33,997 nucleotides of DNA from CAZRDB01 sp964598695 (lineage in GTDB: Bacteria; Armatimonadota; Zipacnadia; UBA1398), in contig CAZRDB010000037.1 of the NCBI GenBank assembly GCA_964598695.1, positions 1-33,997 on the forward strand, in the 5' to 3' direction. The translations under genes were made by a program, and so were the position numbers. Positions 15,990 to 23,367 of the stretch are shown here, one piece after another; the stretch's first letter is position 1, and each line of letters begins with the position of its first letter. A model generated the notes under the pieces. That model was not told the origin of the DNA and did not search any database. It saw only the letters and a program-made list of their open reading frames with translations.

Positions 15990-17306
15990 ATGCCCGAAGC
16001 GTTCCCCGGGATCCCGAAGATCCGGTACGAGGGGCCCGACTCCCAGAACCCGTTGGCCTTTCACCACTACAACCCGGAGGAGGTGGTCGAGGGCAAGACG
16101 ATGGCCGACCACTTCCGCTTCTCCGTCTGCTACTGGCACACGTTTCGCGGCACCGGCTCCGACCCGTTCGGGGTCGGCACGATGCTGCGACCGTGGGACG
16201 ATGGCAGCAACTCGCTCGAGAACGCCCGGAACCGCGTCCGCGCCGCGTTCGAGTTCTTCGAGAAGCTCGGCGTGGGCTTCTACACCTTCCATGACCGCGA
16301 TGTCGCCCCCGAGGGCGCGACCCTGGCCGAGTCCAACCGCAACCTCGACGCGGTGGTCCCGGTGCTCAAGGAGGAGCAGGGGCGCACGGGCGTCAAGCTG
16401 CTCTGGGGCACCGCATGCCTCTTCGCCAATCCCCGCTATATGCACGGCGCCGCCACGAGCTGCAACGCCGACGCGTTCGCCTACGCCGCCGCACAGGTGA
16501 AGAAGGCGATCGAGGTCACCCACGAGCTGGGAGGCGCCGGCTACACCTTCTGGGGCGGGCGCGAGGGCTACACGACGATCCACAACACCGACATGGCCCG
16601 CGAACTCGACCACCTGGCGCGCTTCCTCCACATGGCCGTCGAGTTCAAGAAGAGCATCGGCTTCACCGGCCAGTTCTACATCGAGCCCAAGCCCAAGGAG
16701 CCGACCAAGCACCAGTACGACTCCGACGTCGCCGCCTGCGTGGCCTTCCTGCAGAAGTACGGCCTGATGGAGCACCTCAAGCTGAACCTCGAGACCAACC
16801 ACGCCACGCTCGCCGGCCACGCGATGGCCCACGAGCTGGCCGCCGCGCTGGCGTTCGGGGCGCTCGGCTCGATCGACGCCAACGACGGCGACATGCTGCT
16901 CGGCTGGGACACCGACCAGTTCCCCACCGACATCTACCTCACGACGCAGGTGATGCTGGCGATCCTCGCCAAGGGCGGGCTCGCCCCCGGAGGGCTCAAC
17001 TTCGACGCCAAGGTCCGCCGTGAGAGCTTCGAGCCGGTCGACCTGTTCCATGCCCACATCGGCGGGATGGACGCGTTCGCCCGCGGCCTCAAGACCGCCG
17101 CCCGGATGCGCGCAGACGGGCTGTTCGAGGGGATCCTCAGGGAGCGCTACGCCTCGTGGGACTCGGGCGTGGGCGCAAAGATCGAGGCCGGCGGCGTCGG
17201 CTTCGCGGAACTCGAGCAGTACATGCTGGAGAAGGGCGAGGTCACGCCCAACGCCAGCGGCCGCCAGGAACTGATCGAGAACCGGATCAACGACTACCTG
17301 GTCTAG
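15990..17306 (+). CDS. xylA: xylose isomerase, class II
   Basis: The 438-residue TIM-barrel enzyme interconverts D-xylose and D-xylulose (also glucose and fructose) in the cytoplasm with two divalent metal ions. Starting at ATG 15990, the catalytic pair falls at H101 and D104 (FHDRD) and the metal ligands include E232 in IEPKPKEP with K234, exactly the positions known for Escherichia coli XylA. Later NLETNHATLAGH, SIDANDGDMLLGWDTDQFPT and FHAHIGGMDAFARG supply further metal ligands. Length and motifs are complete. An in-frame GTG at 15948 gives an atypical extension, so I rejected it. No xylulokinase or xylose transporter gene is adjacent. A strong hairpin follows 29 bases after the stop. Confidence 0.96.
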   Translation: MPEAFPGIPKIRYEGPDSQNPLAFHHYNPEEVVEGKTMADHFRFSVCYWHTFRGTGSDPFGVGTMLRPWDDGSNSLENARNRVRAAFEFFEKLGVGFYTFHDRDVAPEGATLAESNRNLDAVVPVLKEEQGRTGVKLLWGTACLFANPRYMHGAATSCNADAFAYAAAQVKKAIEVTHELGGAGYTFWGGREGYTTIHNTDMARELDHLARFLHMAVEFKKSIGFTGQFYIEPKPKEPTKHQYDSDVAACVAFLQKYGLMEHLKLNLETNHATLAGHAMAHELAAALAFGALGSIDANDGDMLLGWDTDQFPTDIYLTTQVMLAILAKGGLAPGGLNFDAKVRRESFEPVDLFHAHIGGMDAFARGLKTAARMRADGLFEGILRERYASWDSGVGAKIEAGGVGFAELEQYMLEKGEVTPNASGRQELIENRINDYLV

Positions 17307-17334
17307 CCCGGCGAGCCGATCCACCGGAAGCAAA

Positions 17335-17363
17335 CGAGGGAGCGCCCGACGGGCGCTCCCTCG
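17335..17363. terminator. perfect 13-bp hairpin between convergent genes
   Basis: CGAGGGAGCGCCC pairs perfectly with GGGCGCTCCCTCG around a GAC loop. It lies 29 bases after xylA and 28 bases beyond the end of the convergent exported-protein gene, so it can serve both. There is no T-run on either side. It may act as a GC-rich terminator without a T-tract or only block 3' decay. Confidence 0.7.
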
Positions 17364-17390
17364 CGATTCGCGGACCTCCGCGCGCCGGCT

Positions 17391-18674
17391 CTAGTGCTCG
17401 GTGCCGGGCATCATCCCGCCGGGCATCATCCCGCCCGGCATCATGCCGGGGACCATGCCGCCACCCGGCATCATCCCGCCGGGCATCATGTTGCCGGCCT
17501 GGCCCTTGAGCGTGATCCGGCAGGTCGCCATGCGGGGGAGCGCACGGTTGGTGATCGGGACGGCGACCACCGTGACGGTGTACTCCCCGGGGGCCGGGAA
17601 GTAGTAGTTGGCGTCCTCGACCGTGTCCCCGGTCTCGCCGTCGTACGTCACGCCGTCGCTGCTGTCAAAGTCCCAGTGGAGGCGGAACTGCTTGGTCGGA
17701 TCGTCGACGACGGCCTTCAGCGAGAAGGTCTCGCCCCACTCGTAGGTAGCATCCTCGGGAGCCGTGACGTTCACGACATCGGCCGGATCCTCCTGGAAGA
17801 GCTGGATGCCGCCGAGCGTGATCTTGCCCGTCGCGTCCCCGCAGATCCGCACCTCCTGGATCTCGCCGGCCGGAACCCCGGCGCGCGAGGCGAACTCGGC
17901 CAGCGGGAGCGCGACCGTCTCCCAACCGGGCTCCTGGCTCGGCACGCCGCTCGCGTCAATGTCCTCGATCGCGTAGGTGCCGGTCGTCGTGACCAGGACC
18001 ACGCGGAGCTTGGTCAGCTTGGCGGGCTGCTCGACGGCCGTGTAGGCCGCGCCGCCGGGCATCATGCCGCTGCTGCTGCCGCCGGGGATCCCAGGCACCA
18101 TCATGCCGCCGCCACCGGGCATCCCGGGGACCATCCCCGGCCCGCCACTGGAGCCGCCGCCGGGCATTCCGGGAACCATCCCCGGGCCGCCGCTGGAGCC
18201 GCCGCCCATCCCGGGGATCATCCCGGGACCGCCGCTCCCCATGCCGCCCATCGACGACGGGCCCTTGCCCGAACCCGAACCCATCATGGACCCCGAGCCC
18301 ATCACGGAGCCCGAGCCCATCGCGGAGCCGGAACCCATGACGCCTGTCATCGTCGAGGCCTGCAGGGCCTCCTGCTCGACCTTGAGCGTCAGGGTGATGA
18401 AGCCGTTCTGGACGTTCGTGACGGCATCCTCGATCTTGGCCCCGGCGAACGAGAACTGACCGCCCTCGTAGTAGCCGGAGGTCGAGATGACGAGGCCGGG
18501 GCCTTCCTCGGCCTCATCGACGGTGCCACTGCCCCACCCGGTGAACCCCTTGAGGAAGGCGCCCCCGTTGGGCTTCTGTGCATCGTAGATGCTCTTCGCG
18601 CCCTGGGCCCAGGCGCCGCACTGCACGACCAGGGCCATCGCGAGCGCTCCGTACAGCCAGATGCGAGCACGCAT
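17391..18674 (-). CDS. exported Gly/Met/Pro-rich protein with a PKD-like domain
   Basis: The 427-residue protein starts with a signal peptide (MRARIWLYGALAMALVVQCG, cleavage near AWAQG). Residues 25-110 and 206-300 look like two halves of one carbohydrate-binding-like beta-sandwich (GGQFSFAGAK, then TVALPLAEFASRAG and GGIQLFQED). The region between is a low-complexity block of MGSGS and GGPGMVPGMPGGG units. Residues from about 300 are PKD-like (TYEWGETFSLKAVVDD, HWDFDSSDG, GEYTVTVVAV). The last 30 residues repeat MMPGG/GMVPG. ATG 18674 has GGAG 9 bases upstream; the ATG at 18683 sits directly on it and is less likely. The function is unknown; an extracellular or envelope role is inferred from the signal and the domains. 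Confidence 0.72.
   Translation of the reverse strand: MRARIWLYGALAMALVVQCGAWAQGAKSIYDAQKPNGGAFLKGFTGWGSGTVDEAEEGPGLVISTSGYYEGGQFSFAGAKIEDAVTNVQNGFITLTLKVEQEALQASTMTGVMGSGSAMGSGSVMGSGSMMGSGSGKGPSSMGGMGSGGPGMIPGMGGGSSGGPGMVPGMPGGGSSGGPGMVPGMPGGGGMMVPGIPGGSSSGMMPGGAAYTAVEQPAKLTKLRVVLVTTTGTYAIEDIDASGVPSQEPGWETVALPLAEFASRAGVPAGEIQEVRICGDATGKITLGGIQLFQEDPADVVNVTAPEDATYEWGETFSLKAVVDDPTKQFRLHWDFDSSDGVTYDGETGDTVEDANYYFPAPGEYTVTVVAVPITNRALPRMATCRITLKGQAGNMMPGGMMPGGGMVPGMMPGGMMPGGMMPGTEH
17398..17490 (-). repeat. MMPGG-coding tandem repeats
   Basis: Degenerate repeats of a 15-base unit (forward strand form near CATCATCCCGCCGGG) encode the Met-Met-Pro-Gly-Gly tail of the exported protein. Such arrays change length easily by slippage or recombination. 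Confidence 0.7.
18058..18345 (-). repeat. Gly/Met/Ser/Pro-coding low-complexity block
   Basis: Two kinds of unit follow each other: 15-18-base units coding MGSGS and longer units of about 50 bases coding GGPGMVPGMPGGGSS. The block encodes residues 110-206 of the exported protein and separates two halves of its beta-sandwich. Confidence 0.7.
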
Positions 18675-18855
18675 CGCTTGCATCTCCCTTCGTCTTCCGA
18701 GACAGTCCAATTGGTCATTCGCGTGCCGGGCCAAGTTCCCTTGGTCGATTCTGGCCCCGCAGGTCTCGCGAGGCCGGGTCCGAATACGCACAGAGAGAGA
18801 GACCCGGATCGGCAACGCGATTCGATCCGGCCGATTCCGTGGCGGGGGAGTTCCG

Positions 18856-20205
18856 ATGGAGTCCGGGCAGGCTCGGGTCGAGCAGCTCCAAGCCGAGCTG
18901 GACCTGCGATGGCGGCAGCTCGAGGCCGTCCGCACGATCACGGCCGCCGTCTACTCGACGACCGATCTCAACGAGCTGATCCGCGTGGCGCTCGACGTCT
19001 GCCTCGATGTCGTGCAGTGCGAGGCCGGATCCATTCTCCTCCACGAGCCCCAGGGCGACACGCTCACGTTCGCCCACGTGGTCGGCCCCAAGGCGCGGGA
19101 GCTGCGGGGGCAGCGGATGCCGGCCGGCGAGGGGATCGCGGGGCGGGTCTTCCACTCCGGGCAGATCGAGATCTCCGAGGACGTCCAGGCCGACCCCGGA
19201 CACTACCGCAAGGTCGGCGAGGGGATCCAGTACCTCACCCGCACGATGGTCACCGTGCCGCTCAAGGAGGCCGACGGCGACACCATCGGCGTCATGCAGG
19301 TGCTCAACCGCCGCGAGGGCACCTTCGACGGCGGCGACCTGGAGGTGCTGTCGATCGTCGCGAACCAGGCGGCGATGGCCATCGACAACGCCCGCCTCCA
19401 CCGGGAGGCCCGGCTCGGCCAGATCGTCAAGCTGATCGGCGACATCGCGCACGACGTCAAGAACTACCTCACCCCGGTCGACTCCGGCGTGAAGACGCTC
19501 GAGATGCTGCGCGAAAGCGCGATGGACGATCTGTCTCGCCTGTTGGCCGAGCGCTGCACCGGCGAACTCGGCGGGCTGGCCGAGGAGATCCTCCAGTGCC
19601 TCGGGCCGCTCAACGAGTTCTTCCCCGAGGTTGTCGAGATGGTTCTGGCGGGCAGCAGCAACGTCACCGCCCGCGCGCGCGAGATCGCCGACTGCGTCAA
19701 GGGCGAGGTCGCCAAGCCGACCTTCGCGCTGGGCGACGTCGCCGACGTGATCCGCTCGGTCGGCCAGGTGCTCCGCATGGTCACCGAGCGCTCCGGCATC
19801 AAGCTCGACCTCGGCGGGGTGGAGCCCCTCCCCCCGACGATTCTCGACCGCAAGCTCCTCCATTCGGCGCTGTACAACCTGATCAGCAACGCGGTGCCCG
19901 AGACCCCGGCCGGCGGACGCATCGACGTCAGCGCACGGCCCGGCCCCTCGGAGCCCTGGCCCGAGGGCTCGTACGTCGAGATCGTCGTGGCCGACACCGG
20001 CCGCGGCATGCCCGACCACATCCGCGAACGGCTCTTCACCGCCGATGTGCAGTCGACCAAGCCGGGCGGAACGGGGCTGGGCACCCAGATCGTGAAGAAC
20101 GCCATCGACGCCCACGGCGGCACGATCGCGGTCGACTCGCGCCTCGGGCACGGCACGACCTTCACGATCCGCCTGCCGATCGGCGGGCCCGACGGGCGCT
20201 CCTGA
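18856..20205 (+). CDS. GAF-domain sensor histidine kinase
   Basis: The 449-residue protein is cytoplasmic, with no membrane segment. After a short coiled-coil (residues 5-25), residues 30-175 form a GAF domain (ITAAVYSTTDLNELI, GSILLHEPQGD, GEGIAGRVFHSG, VTVPLKEADGDTIGVMQVLN). The phosphorylation helix has GDIAHDVKNYLTP with the acceptor histidine at H199. A region with a helical pair then leads to the ATPase part: LLHSALYNLISNAV (N box), VADTGRGMPDHIRERLF (G1/F) and GGTGLGTQIVKNAID (G2). GGGGGAG lies 5 bases before ATG 18856. No response regulator gene is adjacent, so the partner is unknown. The gene precedes the sigma factor on the same strand, but that gene has its own promoter. Confidence 0.88.
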   Translation: MESGQARVEQLQAELDLRWRQLEAVRTITAAVYSTTDLNELIRVALDVCLDVVQCEAGSILLHEPQGDTLTFAHVVGPKARELRGQRMPAGEGIAGRVFHSGQIEISEDVQADPGHYRKVGEGIQYLTRTMVTVPLKEADGDTIGVMQVLNRREGTFDGGDLEVLSIVANQAAMAIDNARLHREARLGQIVKLIGDIAHDVKNYLTPVDSGVKTLEMLRESAMDDLSRLLAERCTGELGGLAEEILQCLGPLNEFFPEVVEMVLAGSSNVTARAREIADCVKGEVAKPTFALGDVADVIRSVGQVLRMVTERSGIKLDLGGVEPLPPTILDRKLLHSALYNLISNAVPETPAGGRIDVSARPGPSEPWPEGSYVEIVVADTGRGMPDHIRERLFTADVQSTKPGGTGLGTQIVKNAIDAHGGTIAVDSRLGHGTTFTIRLPIGGPDGRS

Positions 20206-20234
20206 GACCGCGTCCGCATCGCCGCACACACCCT

Positions 20235-20264
20235 TTGACGAGGCGCCCCCGCCTCCTCTATGAT
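20235..20264 (+). promoter_or_regulatory. sigma-70-type promoter for the SigH-like gene
   Basis: TTGACG (20235-20240) and TATGAT (20259-20264) are separated by 18 bases, a near-consensus housekeeping promoter. It sits after the kinase stop and about 130 bases before the sigma factor ATG, so the mRNA would have a leader of roughly 125 bases. Confidence 0.65.
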
Positions 20265-20395
20265 GGGTTGCACAGTGGAGTAAGGCCACCGCCGGAAGTA
20301 GGGTGTCTTCCTCCCCGACGGGACCCCCGTCGAGAGGCCCCGGCTTCCGCGCCCCCTGGAGTCGCGCCGCAGTGACCTGGCGAGGGGGTGCTGGC

Positions 20396-21175
20396 ATGAA
20401 CGGGTACCGCACGGAGGGCAGGCCGGCCTGTGCGGCCGCGCGCTGCACGGAGATCCGCTCGGGCCGAGCGTGTGGGAGGCTGTCGTCTCGCAGAGTCGCG
20501 CATTTCGCCGACAGCGAGACGGAAGCCGCGGGGGTGCGCTGTGACTCGCCCCTCTACACCCTCTCCGACGAGGACCTCGTCGTACTCTCCCGATCCGGTT
20601 GCCGCGAGGCGACGGAGCACCTGCTCCGCAAGTACCGGGGCCTCGTGGAGAGCAAGGCGCGGACCTTCTTCCTCGCCGGCGCGGAGCGTGACGATGTCGT
20701 GCAGGAAGGCATGATCGGCCTGTTCAAGGCGATCCGTGACTTCCGGGCCGAGAAGATGGTCGCCTTCCGCCACTTCGCGGAGACCTGCGTCACGCGCCAG
20801 ATCATCACCGCGACCAAGACCGCGACCCGCAAGAAGCACCGGGTCCTCAACGCCTCGCTCTCGCTCGACGCACCCAGCGACGACTCGGGCGGCGACGCTC
20901 TCGAGACCCCCTGGCCCGGCGTGCGCTCGGCTTCCAGTCCGGAGCAGATCGTGCTGGGCCGCGATGTGGCCCGTGAGATCGACGTCCGGATGCGCTCCGC
21001 CCTGTCGCCCCTCGAGTGCATCGCCCTCTCGGCGTACGTCGCCGGCAGGTCGTACCACGAGATCGCGGAACGGCTCCAGATGAGCCCCAAGCAGATCGAC
21101 AACGCGCTGCAGCGGGCCAAGCGGAAGATGAAGGAGAAGCTGTCGCGTGCCCTCCACCGCTGGGATGTCGTCTAG
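20396..21175 (+). CDS. SigH-like RNA polymerase sigma factor
   Basis: The 259-residue protein belongs to the sigma-70 family and reads most like the Bacillus-type SigH group. Region 2 has LLRKYRGLVESKARTFFL, then AERDDVVQEGMIGLFKAIRD, then FRHFAETCVTRQIITATKTA. Region 4 has LSPLECIALSAYVAGRSYHE, then IAERLQMSPKQIDNALQRAKRK. An unusual 70-residue N-terminal extension, rich in Arg and Cys, precedes the conserved part. ATG 20396 has GAGGGGGTG upstream; later in-frame starts would remove most of the extension. An adjacent anti-sigma gene is not seen. It may direct a growth-phase or stress regulon; this is inference from the family. Confidence 0.85.
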   Translation: MNGYRTEGRPACAAARCTEIRSGRACGRLSSRRVAHFADSETEAAGVRCDSPLYTLSDEDLVVLSRSGCREATEHLLRKYRGLVESKARTFFLAGAERDDVVQEGMIGLFKAIRDFRAEKMVAFRHFAETCVTRQIITATKTATRKKHRVLNASLSLDAPSDDSGGDALETPWPGVRSASSPEQIVLGRDVAREIDVRMRSALSPLECIALSAYVAGRSYHEIAERLQMSPKQIDNALQRAKRKMKEKLSRALHRWDVV

Positions 21176-21202
21176 CCGAGGGTCGGCGCGCCGTGAACGG
21201 CG

Positions 21203-21787
21203 GTGCGCGGCGTGAGCGGCCTCGCGGCCGACAAGCACGCACTCCGGCAACGGATGCTCGCGCTGCGGGAATCGCTCGATGACTCCTGGCGGGAGCACGC
21301 AGGCAGTGCCCTGGTCGAGACCGTTCGCGCCGAGGTGCTGCCGCCCGGTTGCCCTGGCTACCTGCTGTGCCTGCCCTTCCGTTGTGAGCCCGACCTGTCG
21401 GCCCTTGCGTACGATCCGCCCCCGGGGGGCCGGGTCTACCTGCCCCGCGTCAACTGGCAGATCCGCGCACTGGACCTGTGCCCCTTCCCCTGCCCCACCG
21501 TCGTCACCCGGATCGGCCTCCGGGAGCCGGCGGCTGCCGCCCCCTGCCTCGCGCCCGAGGAGATCTCGGCCCTCGTCCAGATCGCCCTGCTGCCCGGTCT
21601 CGCGTTCGCCCGCCACACCCGCCACCGTCTCGGATACGGGGGCGGCTTCTTCGACCGCTTCCGCGCCCTGCACCCGCAGGTGCGCGCAGTGGGCGTCGGG
21701 TTCGCCTGCCAGGTGCTCGACGCGGTGCCGCACGACGAGCGCGACATCCCCATGGACCTGCTGGTGACGGAGGAGGGCCTGCTCTAG
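21203..21787 (+). CDS. 5-formyltetrahydrofolate cyclo-ligase
   Basis: The 194-residue protein matches the 5-FTHF cyclo-ligase (methenyltetrahydrofolate synthetase) family, which uses ATP to convert 5-formyl-THF to 5,10-methenyl-THF in the cytoplasm. The N-terminal DKHALRQRMLALRESL is the basic helix that begins the family. ALLPGLAFARHTRHRLGYGG and GFFDRF contain the signature G-Y-G-G-G-x-x-D-R with the preceding arginine. VGFACQVLDAVPHDERDIPMDLLVTEEG is the typical end. GTG 21203 is the reported start; GTG 21212 is equally possible, and neither has a strong ribosome site. The gene starts 27 bases after the sigma factor and is probably cotranscribed. Its TAG stop overlaps the convergent gene in a shared CTAG. 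Confidence 0.9.
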   Translation: MRGVSGLAADKHALRQRMLALRESLDDSWREHAGSALVETVRAEVLPPGCPGYLLCLPFRCEPDLSALAYDPPPGGRVYLPRVNWQIRALDLCPFPCPTVVTRIGLREPAAAAPCLAPEEISALVQIALLPGLAFARHTRHRLGYGGGFFDRFRALHPQVRAVGVGFACQVLDAVPHDERDIPMDLLVTEEGLL

Positions 21788-23355
21788 AGATCGCGCGGGG
21801 CGCGGGCTGGCGCCGCCTCGGCGGGTGCTCCGCCGGGTTCGAGGCGATGCAGGCCATCGCCGGTCAGCCGTAGCGTGGCCACTGCCCCGCACTCGACGCG
21901 GACCGTCAGGGGCTCGCCCGTAGCCGCCCGCAGCCGGAGCGTGTTGTCCTTCCCCCCCGCGATCAGTAGGCAAGGGGTGGCCACGGTGCGTGCAGAGCCG
22001 GCAGCCCCCACCTCGATCTCCGCCCCCGGCGCATCGCTCACCACCCGCACCACGCCCCAGGGCCGAACCCGCCGCACGGAGGCGCAGACCCGCTCCGGGG
22101 AGCCACCGGCCGAGAGACGCTCCCACTCCAGCGCGCCCCCATCGGGGGCGAACGCCGGAGCCCGCGCGACGGAGCCGGGCGGCGAGACCCGCACCGCGGA
22201 CGGGATCCGCGCGACCGTCCCCGTCGGTCGGCCGGCCGCCTCGGCCGCCGCGGCGGTGGCCGAGAGCACGTACACCGCTCCGTCGGAGGCCTCGACCGCG
22301 AGGAGATCGCCCACCGGGGACCATGCGCAGCGTACGGCGTCGTTCGCGAGGCACACCCCCGCATCGACGGTGCGGTCCCAGAGCCCCAGGCTGCCCTCGC
22401 GCACGAGTGCCGCCCAACCGCCGTCGATCGAGAGCTGGGGCTCGCCGGGCTCGGGTCGCCCGATGGGCGGACCCGGCAGCCGCCGGACGACACCGACCAG
22501 GGCGAAGCAGGGCTGTGCCGGGAATGCGCCGAGGAGGTCATGCACGGCGACCGGCTCGAGCCCCTTCGCACGCAGGCCCTTCGCGAGCCCCGCCGCTCCG
22601 TCCACCGCGCCCCGCGTGTCGTGCATCAGCACGATGCCGCCGCGCTGGCACTGGCTCCCGCTGGCCGCGACCCGCGCTCCGCTCTTGCCGAGGTAGTCGC
22701 TCGTGTCGACGCTCCAGTAGAACGCCGTGTAGCCCAGGTCGCGGAGGAGCCCGACCTGCGACGCGGTGGCCTCGCCCCACGGGAAGCGGTAGAGACCCGG
22801 GCCGTCCGACCCCGTGGCCGAACGCAGCAGCTCGGCGATGCGCTCGGTGCCGGAGCGGAACTTCGAGAGGGAGAGCCGTGGCTGGTGCTCGTGGCCCCAC
22901 GAATGCAGGCCGGGCGCGTGGCCGGCCGCGCGCCACGCGCGAACGAGGTCAAGCTGACCGGCGGCGACCGAGCCCAGCCAGAACGACGTGGCCCGCACGT
23001 CGGCGCGCTCGAGCTGAGCGAGCAGGTCCGCCGCGCGCGCCGGACCGTGCTCCATGTCGTAGGTGAGCGCGCAGAGGGGGAGCGGGAGGTCCTGGACGTA
23101 CCGAACCTGCCCGAACCGGTCGCGGACGGGGGCGCCCCGCCGCGTCTCGACGTGCCAGGGGACCGCGTAGGCGCCGGAGCCGCTCTCGACGCCCTCCACA
23201 AGCGCCGTCAGCCGCTCCTCCCGCGAGGAAGCGGCTGACGAATCGATTGCGGTCGACTCGGCCGCCGCGGGCTGCCCCGCGGCGGCGAGTGGGGCCAGAA
23301 GCGACATCCACGCCGCGAGGGCGATCAGCGCCTGTCGGGCGCCGCGGATGTCCAT
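21784..23355 (-). CDS. exported polysaccharide-deacetylase-like protein
   Basis: The 523-residue protein starts with a signal peptide (ALIALAAWMSLLAPLAAAGQ). Residues 95-270 form a NodB/CE4-like domain: ALTYDMEHGP (motif 1, with D-x-E in place of the usual DD), LHSWGHEH (metal histidines), YRFPWGEA (motif 3), SVDTSDY (motif 4) and IVLMHD (motif 5). Residues 330-450 are rich in short strands and may be a partial propeller. Residues 450-500 resemble a PEGA-like surface domain (VRVVSDAPGAEIEVG). It could deacetylate an envelope or extracellular glycan. It begins 12 bases after gspD ends, with GGAGG 8 bases before ATG 23355, so it is the last gene of the secretion operon. Activity is likely but motif 1 is atypical. 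Confidence 0.82.
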   Translation of the reverse strand: MDIRGARQALIALAAWMSLLAPLAAAGQPAAAESTAIDSSAASSREERLTALVEGVESGSGAYAVPWHVETRRGAPVRDRFGQVRYVQDLPLPLCALTYDMEHGPARAADLLAQLERADVRATSFWLGSVAAGQLDLVRAWRAAGHAPGLHSWGHEHQPRLSLSKFRSGTERIAELLRSATGSDGPGLYRFPWGEATASQVGLLRDLGYTAFYWSVDTSDYLGKSGARVAASGSQCQRGGIVLMHDTRGAVDGAAGLAKGLRAKGLEPVAVHDLLGAFPAQPCFALVGVVRRLPGPPIGRPEPGEPQLSIDGGWAALVREGSLGLWDRTVDAGVCLANDAVRCAWSPVGDLLAVEASDGAVYVLSATAAAAEAAGRPTGTVARIPSAVRVSPPGSVARAPAFAPDGGALEWERLSAGGSPERVCASVRRVRPWGVVRVVSDAPGAEIEVGAAGSARTVATPCLLIAGGKDNTLRLRAATGEPLTVRVECGAVATLRLTGDGLHRLEPGGAPAEAAPARAPRDL

Positions 23356-23367
23356 ACGGTCTGCCTC

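Noticed and set aside
18064..18459. Pro-rich plus-strand frame (PGIPGTIPGPPLEPPP pattern)
   Set aside because: It is the antisense of the Gly/Met repeat block. The pattern is produced by the repeats, and no start signal precedes it.
18700..18760. Short inverted repeats (CCAATTGG; CCAAG...CTTGG) between divergent genes
   Set aside because: They are too short and unpatterned to call operators.
17394..20375. Plus-strand open frame of 993 codons spanning the exported protein and the kinase
   Set aside because: It runs antisense to one gene and out of frame through another, with His/Arg/Pro-rich composition typical of shadow frames.
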